Source of the DNA: Candidatus Acetothermia bacterium
Lineage (GTDB): Bacteria > Bipolaricaulota > Bipolaricaulia > UBA7950 > UBA9294
DNA length: 8,290 nt
Direction of reading: 5' to 3'
Assembly: GCA_003545155.1 (NCBI GenBank)
Contig: DQCH01000055.1
Span: 1-8,290 of the forward strand
Shown here: piece after piece, positions 1 to 7,106 of the stretch
Position numbering within the stretch: position 1 is the first letter of the stretch
Layout of the letters: each line of letters opens with the position of its first letter
Program-made: the position numbers and the translations under genes
The notes under the pieces: generated by a model
Databases searched by the model: none
Seen by the model: only the letters and a program-made list of their open reading frames with translations
What the model was told of the DNA's origin: nothing

Positions 1-1847
1 GTGTAATCCTCAGGTGCAGTCACTTCAACGCTCATCATCGGTTCGAGGAGTTCAAGACCGGCCTTGCGACACGCCTCACGGAACCCGGCCGCTCCGCAGG
101 TGCGGAATGCCTGTTCCGAGGAGTCTACCTCGTGCATCGAGCCGTCGTAGACCACCGCCTTGATGTCGACCATCGGGAACCCGGCGTACGGCCCCTTGGC
201 CATCGCATCGATGATCCCTCGCTCGATAGCGCGCAGGTACTCGCGCGAGATCTTCCCCCCTTTAATCTCATCCGCAAACTGCAGGCCTGATCCTGGCTTG
301 CTCGGCTCGATGCGAAGCCGCATGTGTGCGTACTGGCCGCGTCCCCCGGTCTGCTTGACGTGGCGATGCTCGTGGTCGATGGCGCTTGAGATCGTCTCCC
401 GGTACGCTACCTGGGGCCTGCCGACCGTAGCTTCCACGTTGAACTCACGGCGCAGACGATCAATGATGATCTCCAGGTGCAGTTCCCCCATCCCCGAGAT
501 GATGACCTCGCCGGTCTCTTCGTTGGACCGCACTGTGAACGTCGGGTCCTCCTCGGCCAAACGGTGGAGCGCTTTGGAGAGCTTATCCTGGTCCTCGCGG
601 CTCGCCGGTGCCACGGCCACGCCGATCACGGGGGTAGGAAACTCGATCGATTCGAGCAGGATGGGATGATCCTGACTGCAGATCGTGTCGCCGGTGCGGG
701 TATCCGCTAGGCCGACCACCGCGCCGACCTCCCCGGCGTGCAACTCCTCGACCACCTGGCGATGGTTGGCATGCATCTCAAACAGCCGGCCGGTTCGCTG
801 TTTCTTGTCGCGACTGGAATTCAATACGAACTCCCCTGCCTTCAAAACCCCGGAGTAGACTCGGACGTAGGTTAGCTTCCCCATGTGCTTATCGGCCCGG
901 ACCTTGAACGCAAGCGCCGCAAGCGGAGCGTCGTCGCTCGGGTTCCTGACGATCTCGTCGTTTAACTCCTTGTGCGCTCCGATCACCGGAGGGAGGTCCA
1001 TCGGGGAAGGGAGGTAGTCGACGATCGCATCGAGCAGACGGCGTACACCCTTGTTCTTAAACGCAGCCCCACAGAGCACGGGAATGAACCGCTCCTCGAT
1101 CGTTGCCACCCGGATGGCACGGACCACTTCTTCCCGCGCAGGTGTCTCCCCCTCCAAGAACTGTTCCATCAGGTGGTCGTCCTGCTCGCTGATCCGCTCG
1201 ACCATCTTCTCTTTTGCCTGACGCGCCTTTGCAAGGAGTTCGGGAGGGATTGCCTCATCGCGGATGACGACCCCCTTCGGCGTGTCGTCGTAGTAGACGG
1301 CCTTCATGTCCACGAGGTCGATCAATCCTTGAAAGTCGGCCTCGGCACCAATGGGGATAACGATTGGCACCGCGTTCGCGCCTAGCTCCTCCTTGATCTC
1401 CTTGACCACGTCCTCGAAATCGGCGCCGGTGCGGTCCATCTTGTTGATGAAGGCAATCCTCGGGACGCGGTACTTCTCCGCCTGGCGCCAGACGGTCTCT
1501 GACTGGGGTTGCACCCCGCCCACGGCGCAGAAGAGCGCCACCGCTCCGTCCAACACGCGCAGGGAACGCTCCACCTCGGCCGTGAAGTCGACGTGTCCCG
1601 GTGTGTCGATGATGTTGATACGATGGTTCCTCCAGTACGTCGTTGTCGCTGCCGACGTGATCGTGATTCCACGCTCCTGCTCCTGGACCATCCAATCCAT
1701 CGTCGCCTCGCCATTGTGCACTTCGCCAATCTTGTGACTCTTTCCGGTGAAAAAGAGGATCCGTTCTGTCACCGTGGTTTTGCCCGCGTCGATATGGGCC
1801 ATCACCCCGATGTTGCGGACTTGCTCAATCGGTGTTGTCTTAGTCAT
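1..1847 (-). CDS. fusA: Elongation factor G (EF-G), 3'-truncated by window edge
   Basis: Translational GTPase that moves tRNA and mRNA through the ribosome and, with RRF, recycles ribosomes in the cytoplasm. The 615 visible codons start at ATG 1847-1845, preceded by AAAGGAGA (1860-1853) at good spacing. The GTPase domain is complete: P-loop AHIDAGKTT (about residues 17-25), switch I with QERGITIT (57-64), DTPGH (81-85, including the catalytic His) and NKMD (135-138). Later come the domain II/III stretch (GMGELHLEI) and domain IV (HVKQTGGRGQYAH, then YDGSMHEVDSSEQAF). The frame runs off at APEDYT, so most of domain V, about 75-85 residues of a usual 690-700, lies outside. The intact G motifs and canonical domain IV argue for a working translation factor, not a degenerate paralogue or a tetracycline-resistance protein. 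The gene heads its own transcript instead of following rpsL-rpsG, so str-operon linkage is broken at its 5' side; tufA could lie beyond the edge. Confidence 0.97.
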   Translation of the reverse strand, partial: MTKTTPIEQVRNIGVMAHIDAGKTTVTERILFFTGKSHKIGEVHNGEATMDWMVQEQERGITITSAATTTYWRNHRINIIDTPGHVDFTAEVERSLRVLDGAVALFCAVGGVQPQSETVWRQAEKYRVPRIAFINKMDRTGADFEDVVKEIKEELGANAVPIVIPIGAEADFQGLIDLVDMKAVYYDDTPKGVVIRDEAIPPELLAKARQAKEKMVERISEQDDHLMEQFLEGETPAREEVVRAIRVATIEERFIPVLCGAAFKNKGVRRLLDAIVDYLPSPMDLPPVIGAHKELNDEIVRNPSDDAPLAALAFKVRADKHMGKLTYVRVYSGVLKAGEFVLNSSRDKKQRTGRLFEMHANHRQVVEELHAGEVGAVVGLADTRTGDTICSQDHPILLESIEFPTPVIGVAVAPASREDQDKLSKALHRLAEEDPTFTVRSNEETGEVIISGMGELHLEIIIDRLRREFNVEATVGRPQVAYRETISSAIDHEHRHVKQTGGRGQYAHMRLRIEPSKPGSGLQFADEIKGGKISREYLRAIERGIIDAMAKGPYAGFPMVDIKAVVYDGSMHEVDSSEQAFRTCGAAGFREACRKAGLELLEPMMSVEVTAPEDY

Positions 1848-1976
1848 TCATATCTCCTTTGCGCGCGTTCTCCAAATATCTATTGCTCATGCTTGGTTCA
1901 GTCCTAATAAGCCTGGTCTTTTCCTCCCACAGTCACGTAGCCCTTACGCGCGCTCTTTGGTCGTCAGTGGCGGCTC

Positions 1977-2005
1977 TTTATAAGCTTCTTTGCCACCAAA
2001 GGCAA
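1977..2005 (-). promoter_or_regulatory. Candidate sigma70 promoter for fusA
   Basis: On the minus strand a TTGCCT -35 box (2005-2000) is followed by exactly 17 bases and a TATAAA -10 box (1982-1977). This gives 4/6 and 5/6 matches to the consensus with ideal spacing. The predicted start near 1970 gives fusA a leader of about 120 bases. It is the best promoter-like sequence found by eye in the intergenic region. No experimental support is visible. Confidence 0.55.
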
Positions 2006-2057
2006 GAAGTCGGTCGCCTCGCGCAGCGCTTTTTCCGCTTTGCTCTTCTGTTTCAGC

Positions 2058-2066
2058 TGATATAAC
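2058..2066 (+). promoter_or_regulatory. Candidate extended -10 promoter for the MFS gene
   Basis: TGA followed by TATAAC matches the extended -10 pattern (TGn-TATAAT) with five of six core bases. No good -35 box lies at the expected distance, which is tolerated by extended -10 promoters. It would start a transcript near 2073 with a leader of about 190 bases. An alternative is TTGACC (2129-2134), 17 bases, TACCGT (2152-2157), which has a strong -35 but a poor -10. Neither is decisive. Confidence 0.3.
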
Positions 2067-2261
2067 GCCAGCACCGGCCATAGATCACATGTTCCATGCC
2101 GTCATCGGGTCTTTTTGTCGCAGGCGGCTTGACCCCTCACTCGGTTTTGATTACCGTATTTGCGTGTAGAAGCGGATTGTGAGTAGGGCCCCCACAAGAG
2201 GTTGGATGGATCAAAATCCACCCAGAGAGCCTGAAAATGGGTTCACCAAGAGAGGTGAGAC

Positions 2262-3530
2262 GTGGCGATCCCGAAAGATTCGATGTATCAGAAGTTCCGA
2301 GCATACGGGTTCTTGAAGAACCTTCGTTTTTTTGACCCGTTCCTCGTTCTCTTCTTTCGCGAGATGGGCCTGTCTTTCTTGCAGATTGGGGCGCTCTTCT
2401 CCATCCGTGAGATCTGCATAAACCTCCTTGAAATTCCAACCGGCGTGGTGGCCGATGCCTATGGGAGACGCAAAGCGATGCTCGCATCGTTTAGTTCCTA
2501 TCTTCTCTCCTTTGCCTTGTTCTACCTCTTTCCTCGCTTCTCTATCTACGTCCTGGCGATGGTCCTGTTCGCTTTTGGGGAGACGTTTCGGTCGGGAACG
2601 CACAAGGCGATGATCTTCGAGCATCTTCGAATCAAAGGGATCGAGCACCTGAAGGTCGAATACTACGGTCACACCCGCGCGGCTTCGCAGTTGGGCTCGG
2701 CGCTGGCCGCACTCATCGCTGCTGGCCTCGTATTCTACACTGGCAGCTATCGAATCGTCTTTTTAGCCTCGATCGTTCCCTACATCCTTGAGCTTTTCCT
2801 CATGGCCTCCTACCCCAAGGAGCTTGATGGAGAGCTCGTCACCGTCGAGGGGAGCTGGCGACGGAAGCTCGTGGGGCGGATCGTCACCACTGGAGGAGAA
2901 TTCCTAAAGATGTTTCGTCGGCCGCAGCTACTGCGGGGGCTGTTCAACGGCTCCAGTTTCGATGCCGTCTTTAAGTCCACTAAAGACTATCTGCAACCGA
3001 TCTTGCAAAGCCAGGCCCTCGCCCTCCCGGTTCTCCTCTCCTTCGGGGCGGATCAGCGGGTGGCAGTGGTTGTGGGAGTTTTATACTTTTTGATTTATCT
3101 GGCGACGAGCTACGGGGCGAGCAATGCCAGTCGGATGCAAGAGAAGGCGCGCTCGCTCCCCTCTGCGGTGAACCTTACCTACCTTTTTGGGGTAGCTCTC
3201 CTGTTCGTGGCTGGCCTCTCCACCTGGAAGGGTGTGCATGCACTCTCCATCGCCGCATTTTTTGGATTCTACTTCTTGCAGAATGTCCGCCGGCCGATGA
3301 TCGTTGGCTACCTCTCAGATCTCATCCCGCAGCGGACGATGGCCACCGGCCTCTCGGTCGAGTCGCAGCTTCGTACCCTTCTGATGGCTGTGATAGCACC
3401 GGTGATTGGCCTCCTTGCCGATTGGGGCGGGGTTGGAATGGCGCTTGTGTTCGTCGCCCTCGGTGCAGCGTTCATCTTCCCGTTCTTACGTGTACGGGGT
3501 GGGAAAACGGAGCCCGATGAAATCCTGTAG
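2262..3530 (+). CDS. Major facilitator superfamily transporter
   Basis: Predicted inner-membrane secondary transporter of 422 residues, normal for a 12-helix MFS permease. The sequence shows many hydrophobic segments and, between the second and third helices, the MFS motif A signature GVVADAYGRRKAM (residues 61-73). A long charged central stretch (about 183-225, with PKELDGELV and RRKLVGR) fits the cytoplasmic loop between the two six-helix halves. In the second half DLIPQRTMATGLSVESQLRTL (about 353-373) resembles the corresponding stretch of other prokaryotic permeases. The start is GTG 2262, chosen because GAGGTGA lies five bases or so upstream; an ATG eight codons in (2283) has no comparable site. 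The substrate cannot be read from sequence; drug or small-metabolite export is the usual guess for this type. It is the first gene of the rightward set, 82 bases before the CsgG-like gene, so co-transcription is possible but not certain. Confidence 0.9.
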   Translation: MAIPKDSMYQKFRAYGFLKNLRFFDPFLVLFFREMGLSFLQIGALFSIREICINLLEIPTGVVADAYGRRKAMLASFSSYLLSFALFYLFPRFSIYVLAMVLFAFGETFRSGTHKAMIFEHLRIKGIEHLKVEYYGHTRAASQLGSALAALIAAGLVFYTGSYRIVFLASIVPYILELFLMASYPKELDGELVTVEGSWRRKLVGRIVTTGGEFLKMFRRPQLLRGLFNGSSFDAVFKSTKDYLQPILQSQALALPVLLSFGADQRVAVVVGVLYFLIYLATSYGASNASRMQEKARSLPSAVNLTYLFGVALLFVAGLSTWKGVHALSIAAFFGFYFLQNVRRPMIVGYLSDLIPQRTMATGLSVESQLRTLLMAVIAPVIGLLADWGGVGMALVFVALGAAFIFPFLRVRGGKTEPDEIL

Positions 3531-3612
3531 AATGGCGGAGGTGATCGGTGAAACTCTGCGAGGATATTGGTGTAGATAGGGACGCAGGATTATTTGAAGG
3601 CAAAAGGAGGAG

Positions 3613-5262
3613 ATGGTGAAGCGTCTTTCACTGATTGTTAGTCTGCTTATCATTCTGTTGACGACGGGAGTTGCCCTCTCCCAACCGGATCTTGTCGTAA
3701 CCGACATCTCCTTACAGCCGCAAAGTCCACATGCTGGGCAAGAAGTGACAATCACGGCAACGGTGAGAAACGCAGGCACGAGCGATGCTGAGGGGAGATT
3801 CTATGTTAGGTTCCTTATGGACGGGACACAGATTGATGCCCCCTCGATCTCGTTTGGCCTTGACGCAGGCCGCACAAAGGCCGTTTCGGTTAGCTGGACA
3901 GCGCAGCTGGGAACGCACACTATCGTGGTGGAGGCCGATCAGCCGTTCGACCGAATTGACGAATCGAACGAGACGAACAATACCAAGCCTGCAGCGTTCG
4001 TCGTTTCGATTAGCCCATCTTCTGCCTCACGTCTTGCCTCACTCAAGGTGGCGGTGGCACGATTCGATGACCGTAGCGGCTCTGGATTCATCAACGTGGG
4101 AGAGGGAGTAGCCGATGAGTTGACCGCGCGGCTAGTGAACAGCGGTGTGCGCGTTCTGGAGCGAAGCGAGCTTGAAGCAGTGATGCAGGAGCGAGGGTTG
4201 AACCCCGTCCTCACTCAGGATCTTGCCACTGCCGGGCAGATCCTCGAAGCTGACCTGTTAATCATCGGCTCTGTGACTAAAGTCAACGTGCAACAAGTCT
4301 CGTTCAGCCTCGGCTTTTTAAGCGTTAGTAGTGCGGCGGTCGACGTGGCGATGTCCGCCCGCTTGGTGAACGTCTATACTACCGAAATTGTGAAAGCGGT
4401 CTCCTCTGAGGGAAAAGAGGAGGGAACGACTGGCTTCTCAGTCGATATCGGGAAGATAGTCGCCCTGTCGCAGCCTGCCTCCACGAGCATCTGCACCGGT
4501 GGTCTGCTCAGGGATAGACCCTGCTACGGTTTCGGCGAGACTGCGCACATTGGCTACCAGAACTCTGGCTTACCGGACTGGTACAGGGTTGATATTTATA
4601 CGAGCGGGGGAACCTGGCTTAAGGTGCTGGACTGGCAGTATATCAACACTAACGGCTGCGGGCAGTGGTTCTGGGATCAGCGTGATGCCTCGAATATACA
4701 AATGGGACCGGGGACATACACGGCCAAGCTGTGGAATAACACCTCCTCTTCATACATTGCCTCGGTTAATTTTCAGATTAAGCCGGGGTTTGGGCTGGCC
4801 ATCCCATTGATCGACGAGATCACAGTAGGGAGTAATCAGTTCGATGAGACAATCGTCGGAAGGGCGACAAATAGTGCGTTGAACGAACTCGTCTTTAAGC
4901 TGATCCAGGGGATGGAGGAGGTCGCTCCTGCGGTGCTTGCGACGAGGGGGGCACTCGCACTCGCGGGTGAGGCGCCGACATCAGAGGCCCGTGAGGGGCA
5001 AATCGCGCGGATTCTCGACGACGAACGCATTGCGATCAACATTGGAGCATCCTCCGGTGTGACAAAGGGCGACTTCTTCCAGGTGCTTGACACTACCAAT
5101 CTCATCGTCGATCCTGCTACTGGAAAGGTCCTCGCCTATGACGTCCTCAATGTAAAAGGGGAGATCGTTATCACCGAGGTGCGTGACTTGGTCTCCTACG
5201 GGGTGAAGACGAGCGATTTTGACGCACTCGTCGGGGACATCGTACGGCCGAGCGCTCCCTAG
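3613..5262 (+). CDS. Exported CARDB + CsgG-like protein with inserted beta domain
   Basis: A 549-residue exported protein. Residues 1-23 are a signal peptide (charged start, hydrophobic core, cleavage near ALS-Q). Residues 25-133 match a CARDB-type adhesion domain (PDLVVTDISLQPQSP, then VRNAG, then DESNETNN). From about 144, KVAVARFDDRSG begins a CsgG-like fold (VADELTARLVNSGVRVLERSELEAVMQERG, LEADLLIIGSVT, RLVNVYTTEIV). At about 286-397 this is broken by a beta-rich insert with Cys294, Cys304 and Cys349 and many Trp/Tyr; the terminal CsgG-like helix resumes at NQFDETIVGRATNSALNELV (about 408-427). Residues 462-549 resemble the C-terminal domain of FlgT/CsgG relatives (GVTKGDFFQVLD, VDPATGKVL). 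CsgG forms outer-membrane secretion pores, but here no lipobox Cys follows the signal, so the role is open: periplasmic or surface assembly factor is an inference. AGGAGG (3605-3610) is only two bases from ATG 3613, so GTG 3616 may be the true start. Confidence 0.85.
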   Translation: MVKRLSLIVSLLIILLTTGVALSQPDLVVTDISLQPQSPHAGQEVTITATVRNAGTSDAEGRFYVRFLMDGTQIDAPSISFGLDAGRTKAVSVSWTAQLGTHTIVVEADQPFDRIDESNETNNTKPAAFVVSISPSSASRLASLKVAVARFDDRSGSGFINVGEGVADELTARLVNSGVRVLERSELEAVMQERGLNPVLTQDLATAGQILEADLLIIGSVTKVNVQQVSFSLGFLSVSSAAVDVAMSARLVNVYTTEIVKAVSSEGKEEGTTGFSVDIGKIVALSQPASTSICTGGLLRDRPCYGFGETAHIGYQNSGLPDWYRVDIYTSGGTWLKVLDWQYINTNGCGQWFWDQRDASNIQMGPGTYTAKLWNNTSSSYIASVNFQIKPGFGLAIPLIDEITVGSNQFDETIVGRATNSALNELVFKLIQGMEEVAPAVLATRGALALAGEAPTSEAREGQIARILDDERIAINIGASSGVTKGDFFQVLDTTNLIVDPATGKVLAYDVLNVKGEIVITEVRDLVSYGVKTSDFDALVGDIVRPSAP

Positions 5263-5304
5263 CCGGTTGGCGACCGACTGGGAAATTCGATAGACTTGGC
5301 CGAG

Positions 5305-5760
5305 ATGTCGTTACGATCGATTGGCATTGTCTTTTTGTTCATCGCGGTCATTATCATGCCTGGCGCTTGGGGGATGGGAATCGACTACGTCGCCCTGCGT
5401 GTCGGTCTTCCTTTAGGCGAACTCCCTTTTTTGGTTGGAGTTGACATTGGGATTAAGCTGTCTTTCGGTTGGGGGGTCGCCTCCCTTCTCCTTTCTCCGG
5501 ATGGGAGAACCCTTTTGCTGGCGAGCCTTGAGTACACGCTTGGCGACACTGAAGGAAAGGGCGAAAGCCTAGTTAGACTTACAACAGGGGTCTCCTATTT
5601 CGATCTTGGAGCAACCTTCCCCTCCCCACTCATCGGTGGTGGGCTTGCCTATAAGCTCTTTTTAAATGGGGGGCTATGGATGGGAATCACCGGGGATATC
5701 CTCTACCCTCTAGCACTCGGTCCACCGTTTATCACGTTGGGGAGTGGGTGGTCTCCTTAA
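5305..5760 (+). CDS. Small exported beta-rich protein, function unknown
   Basis: About 151 residues; I do not recognise a family. It starts with a signal peptide (MSLRSIGIVFLFIAVIIMPGAWG). The mature part has repeated short strands rich in Gly, Leu, Phe and Tyr (RVGLPLGELPFLVGVDIGIKLSFGWG, LLLASLEYTLGD, GVSYFDLGATF, GGGLAYKLFLNGGLWMG), the pattern of outer-membrane or other membrane-associated beta strands. With only about 125 mature residues it could be a small barrel or a part that assembles with a partner. Start choice: ATG 5305 or TTG 5296 three codons earlier; neither has a clear ribosome binding site. It lies 42 bases after the CsgG-like gene and overlaps glmM by one base, so it is probably co-transcribed with both. 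That context suggests an envelope role, possibly with the CsgG-like protein, but this is inference. Confidence 0.75.
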   Translation: MSLRSIGIVFLFIAVIIMPGAWGMGIDYVALRVGLPLGELPFLVGVDIGIKLSFGWGVASLLLSPDGRTLLLASLEYTLGDTEGKGESLVRLTTGVSYFDLGATFPSPLIGGGLAYKLFLNGGLWMGITGDILYPLALGPPFITLGSGWSP

Positions 5761-7106
5761 TGGCGTCCCTGTTTGGCACGGACGGGGTAAGGGGAAGGGC
5801 GAACGACGACCTTACTCCTGAGCTAGCCTTGTCGCTCGCCCGCGCTACTGCCAAGCTCCTTCTCCCTGCAGGGGGGCGGGTGATTATCGGGAGGGACACA
5901 CGGGTGAGTGGTCGGATGTTTGAGGGGGCACTCGCTTCGGGGTTCGCCGCGTGTGGGGTCGATGTCTTTCTCGCTGGTGTAATTCCCACTCCGGCGATCC
6001 CCTTCTTGATCAAGGATGAACGCGCTGACCTAGGAGCAGTGATATCCGCCTCGCACAATCCGCCTCAGGACAACGGGATCAAGTTCTTCAACAGCCGGGG
6101 TATGAAGCTTACCGAGGAGGAGGAGCAGGCGATTGAAGGAGCGCTTGATAGTCCACTGTGTGGCTCTGTTGCTGTAGGAAGGATTGCACCACTAGAAGCA
6201 GCGGCAAGTCGGTATGCTGCCTTTCTCACCGGGACGATCGAGATCGAAGAGATCGACCTCTCTGGGCACACAATCGTGGTTGATTGTGCATACGGGGCGA
6301 CCGGCACGATCGCCCCGCGCGTGTTGCGTCACTTCAACGCCGAGGTGATCGAGCTTCATACCTTTCCTGATGGCGATAAGATCAACCAAGAATGCGGCTC
6401 CACCCACCTCGCCTCGCTCCGCGCAGCGGTTCGGGAACATCGTGCCGACTTGGGGATTGCTTTTGATGGCGATGGAGACCGCGTCCTCCTTGTCTCCTCG
6501 GATGGGGAAACGATCGACGGTGACCAAATGATGGGAATCGTGGCCCTGCATATGAAACGGAAAGGGACCCTTTGTCCTCCGCTTCTCGTGGCGACGGTAA
6601 TGAGCAACCTCGGCCTGGAACAGGCGCTCGCGCAACAGGGGGTTAAGATGATTCGTACTCCGGTCGGCGACCGGAATGTGGCTCAGACAATGCTCACTCA
6701 AAAGGCGAAGATAGGGGGTGAGCAATCCGGGCACATTATCCTTTCCGATCACAGCGTCACTGGCGATGGGATCCTCACCGCGGTGAAACTCTTGGAGATC
6801 GCCCAAGAGCGGGGAGTTTCGCTTCACACTTTGGCAAAGGAGATCCCCCACTACCCGCAGGTGCGGTGTGATATTGAAGCAGAGGACGCAAAAGGGCTAC
6901 TTAGACGCCCCTCCTTGAAACGGGCAGTCGAGGAGGAGAGGCACAACTTGGATGGGGAAGGAAGGATCGTTGTCCGGGCGTCTGGCACGCAGCCACTCAT
7001 CCGAGTGATGGTGGAGGGGAAGGACGAATCGCTCTGTCAACGGGTCTGTGCGGCACTCGTTGCTGCTATAGAGGCGCAGGGTGGTGCGGATCGCTCTTGC
7101 TTGTAG
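5760..7106 (+). CDS. glmM: Phosphoglucosamine mutase GlmM
   Basis: Cytoplasmic enzyme that converts glucosamine-6-phosphate to glucosamine-1-phosphate, the step before UDP-GlcNAc for peptidoglycan and LPS. The 448 residues equal the family's usual 445-450. Four domains are readable: N-terminal FGTDGVRG (5-12), the active-site loop ISASHNPPQDNGIKFF (95-110) with the phosphoserine at Ser98, the Mg-binding loop DGDGDR (236-241), the sugar-recognition loop GGEQSGH (319-325), and the C-terminal phosphate-binding loop RASGTQP (406-412). These motifs and the FGTDGVRG start favour GlmM over phosphoglucomutase/phosphomannomutase relatives. The odd residue is Gln411, where the family almost always has Glu (SGTEP). 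The start is ATG 5760, whose A is the last base of the preceding TAA, implying translational coupling; the same frame is open further upstream but the extra residues do not belong to the family. Confidence 0.96.
   Translation: MASLFGTDGVRGRANDDLTPELALSLARATAKLLLPAGGRVIIGRDTRVSGRMFEGALASGFAACGVDVFLAGVIPTPAIPFLIKDERADLGAVISASHNPPQDNGIKFFNSRGMKLTEEEEQAIEGALDSPLCGSVAVGRIAPLEAAASRYAAFLTGTIEIEEIDLSGHTIVVDCAYGATGTIAPRVLRHFNAEVIELHTFPDGDKINQECGSTHLASLRAAVREHRADLGIAFDGDGDRVLLVSSDGETIDGDQMMGIVALHMKRKGTLCPPLLVATVMSNLGLEQALAQQGVKMIRTPVGDRNVAQTMLTQKAKIGGEQSGHIILSDHSVTGDGILTAVKLLEIAQERGVSLHTLAKEIPHYPQVRCDIEAEDAKGLLRRPSLKRAVEEERHNLDGEGRIVVRASGTQPLIRVMVEGKDESLCQRVCAALVAAIEAQGGADRSCL

Larger units (their letters stand above)
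1964..2101 (-). pseudogene. Possible gene remnant, helical C-terminal fragment
   Basis: A minus-strand frame is open for 45 codons between two TGA codons (2104-2102 and 1966-1964). The translation looks protein-like: after LWPVLALYQLKQ it continues with Lys/Glu/Ala-rich heptad-like residues (KSKAEKALREATDFLPL) and ends KKLIKSRH. The amphipathic helices recall the end of a TPR-type protein, but I do not recognise a family. The only usable start is a GTG (2074) with no ribosome binding site, which would give 36 residues. An ATG in another frame just upstream (2096) could be the same gene after a frameshift. Because the neighbouring MFS gene runs the other way, no intact 5' part is left. Best read as the decayed 3' end of a lost gene; chance is a real alternative at this length. 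Confidence 0.3.
1848..2261. other. Divergent intergenic region between fusA and the MFS gene
   Basis: This 414-base stretch separates two divergent genes. It holds the fusA leader and promoter, the possible gene remnant at 1964-2101, a weaker rightward promoter candidate, and a small hairpin in the MFS leader (arms 2200-2207 and 2216-2223, 7 of 8 pairs, 8-base loop). I see no tRNA, no rho-independent terminator, no insertion-sequence ends and no convincing riboswitch. Confidence 0.7.

Noticed and set aside
160..1907. Several plus-strand open frames opposite fusA
   Set aside because: They are antisense to a fully conserved EF-G and have Arg/Ser/Pro-rich shadow translations.
1984..2009. CTTCTTTGCC / GGCAAGAAG inverted repeat upstream of fusA
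   Set aside because: It has a bulged base and no T tract, and overlaps the promoter and the coding-like remnant. An operator is possible, but nothing supports it beyond the symmetry.
2137..2672. Minus-strand open frames (116 and 153 codons) overlapping the MFS gene start
   Set aside because: They lie antisense to the MFS coding sequence and its leader, and their translations are charged and featureless.
3532..3579. A 15-codon frame (MAEVIGETLRGYWCR) right after the MFS stop
   Set aside because: It has no ribosome binding site of its own apart from chance sequence, no recognisable content, and is of a length expected by chance in an 82-base gap.
5261..5279. Hairpin overlapping the stop of the CsgG-like gene (6 of 7 pairs, 5-base loop)
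   Set aside because: The stem is short with a mismatch and no T tract follows; it cannot be called a terminator and may be chance.
5676..5759. A 28-residue N-terminal extension of GlmM from an upstream ATG
   Set aside because: It overlaps the small exported gene in another frame, and the residues before MASLFGTDGVRG have no counterpart in the GlmM family.
6192..6851. Long open frame (219 codons) on the minus strand inside glmM
   Set aside because: It lies wholly within an unambiguous glmM, has low-complexity shadow composition and no recognisable domain or ribosome binding site.
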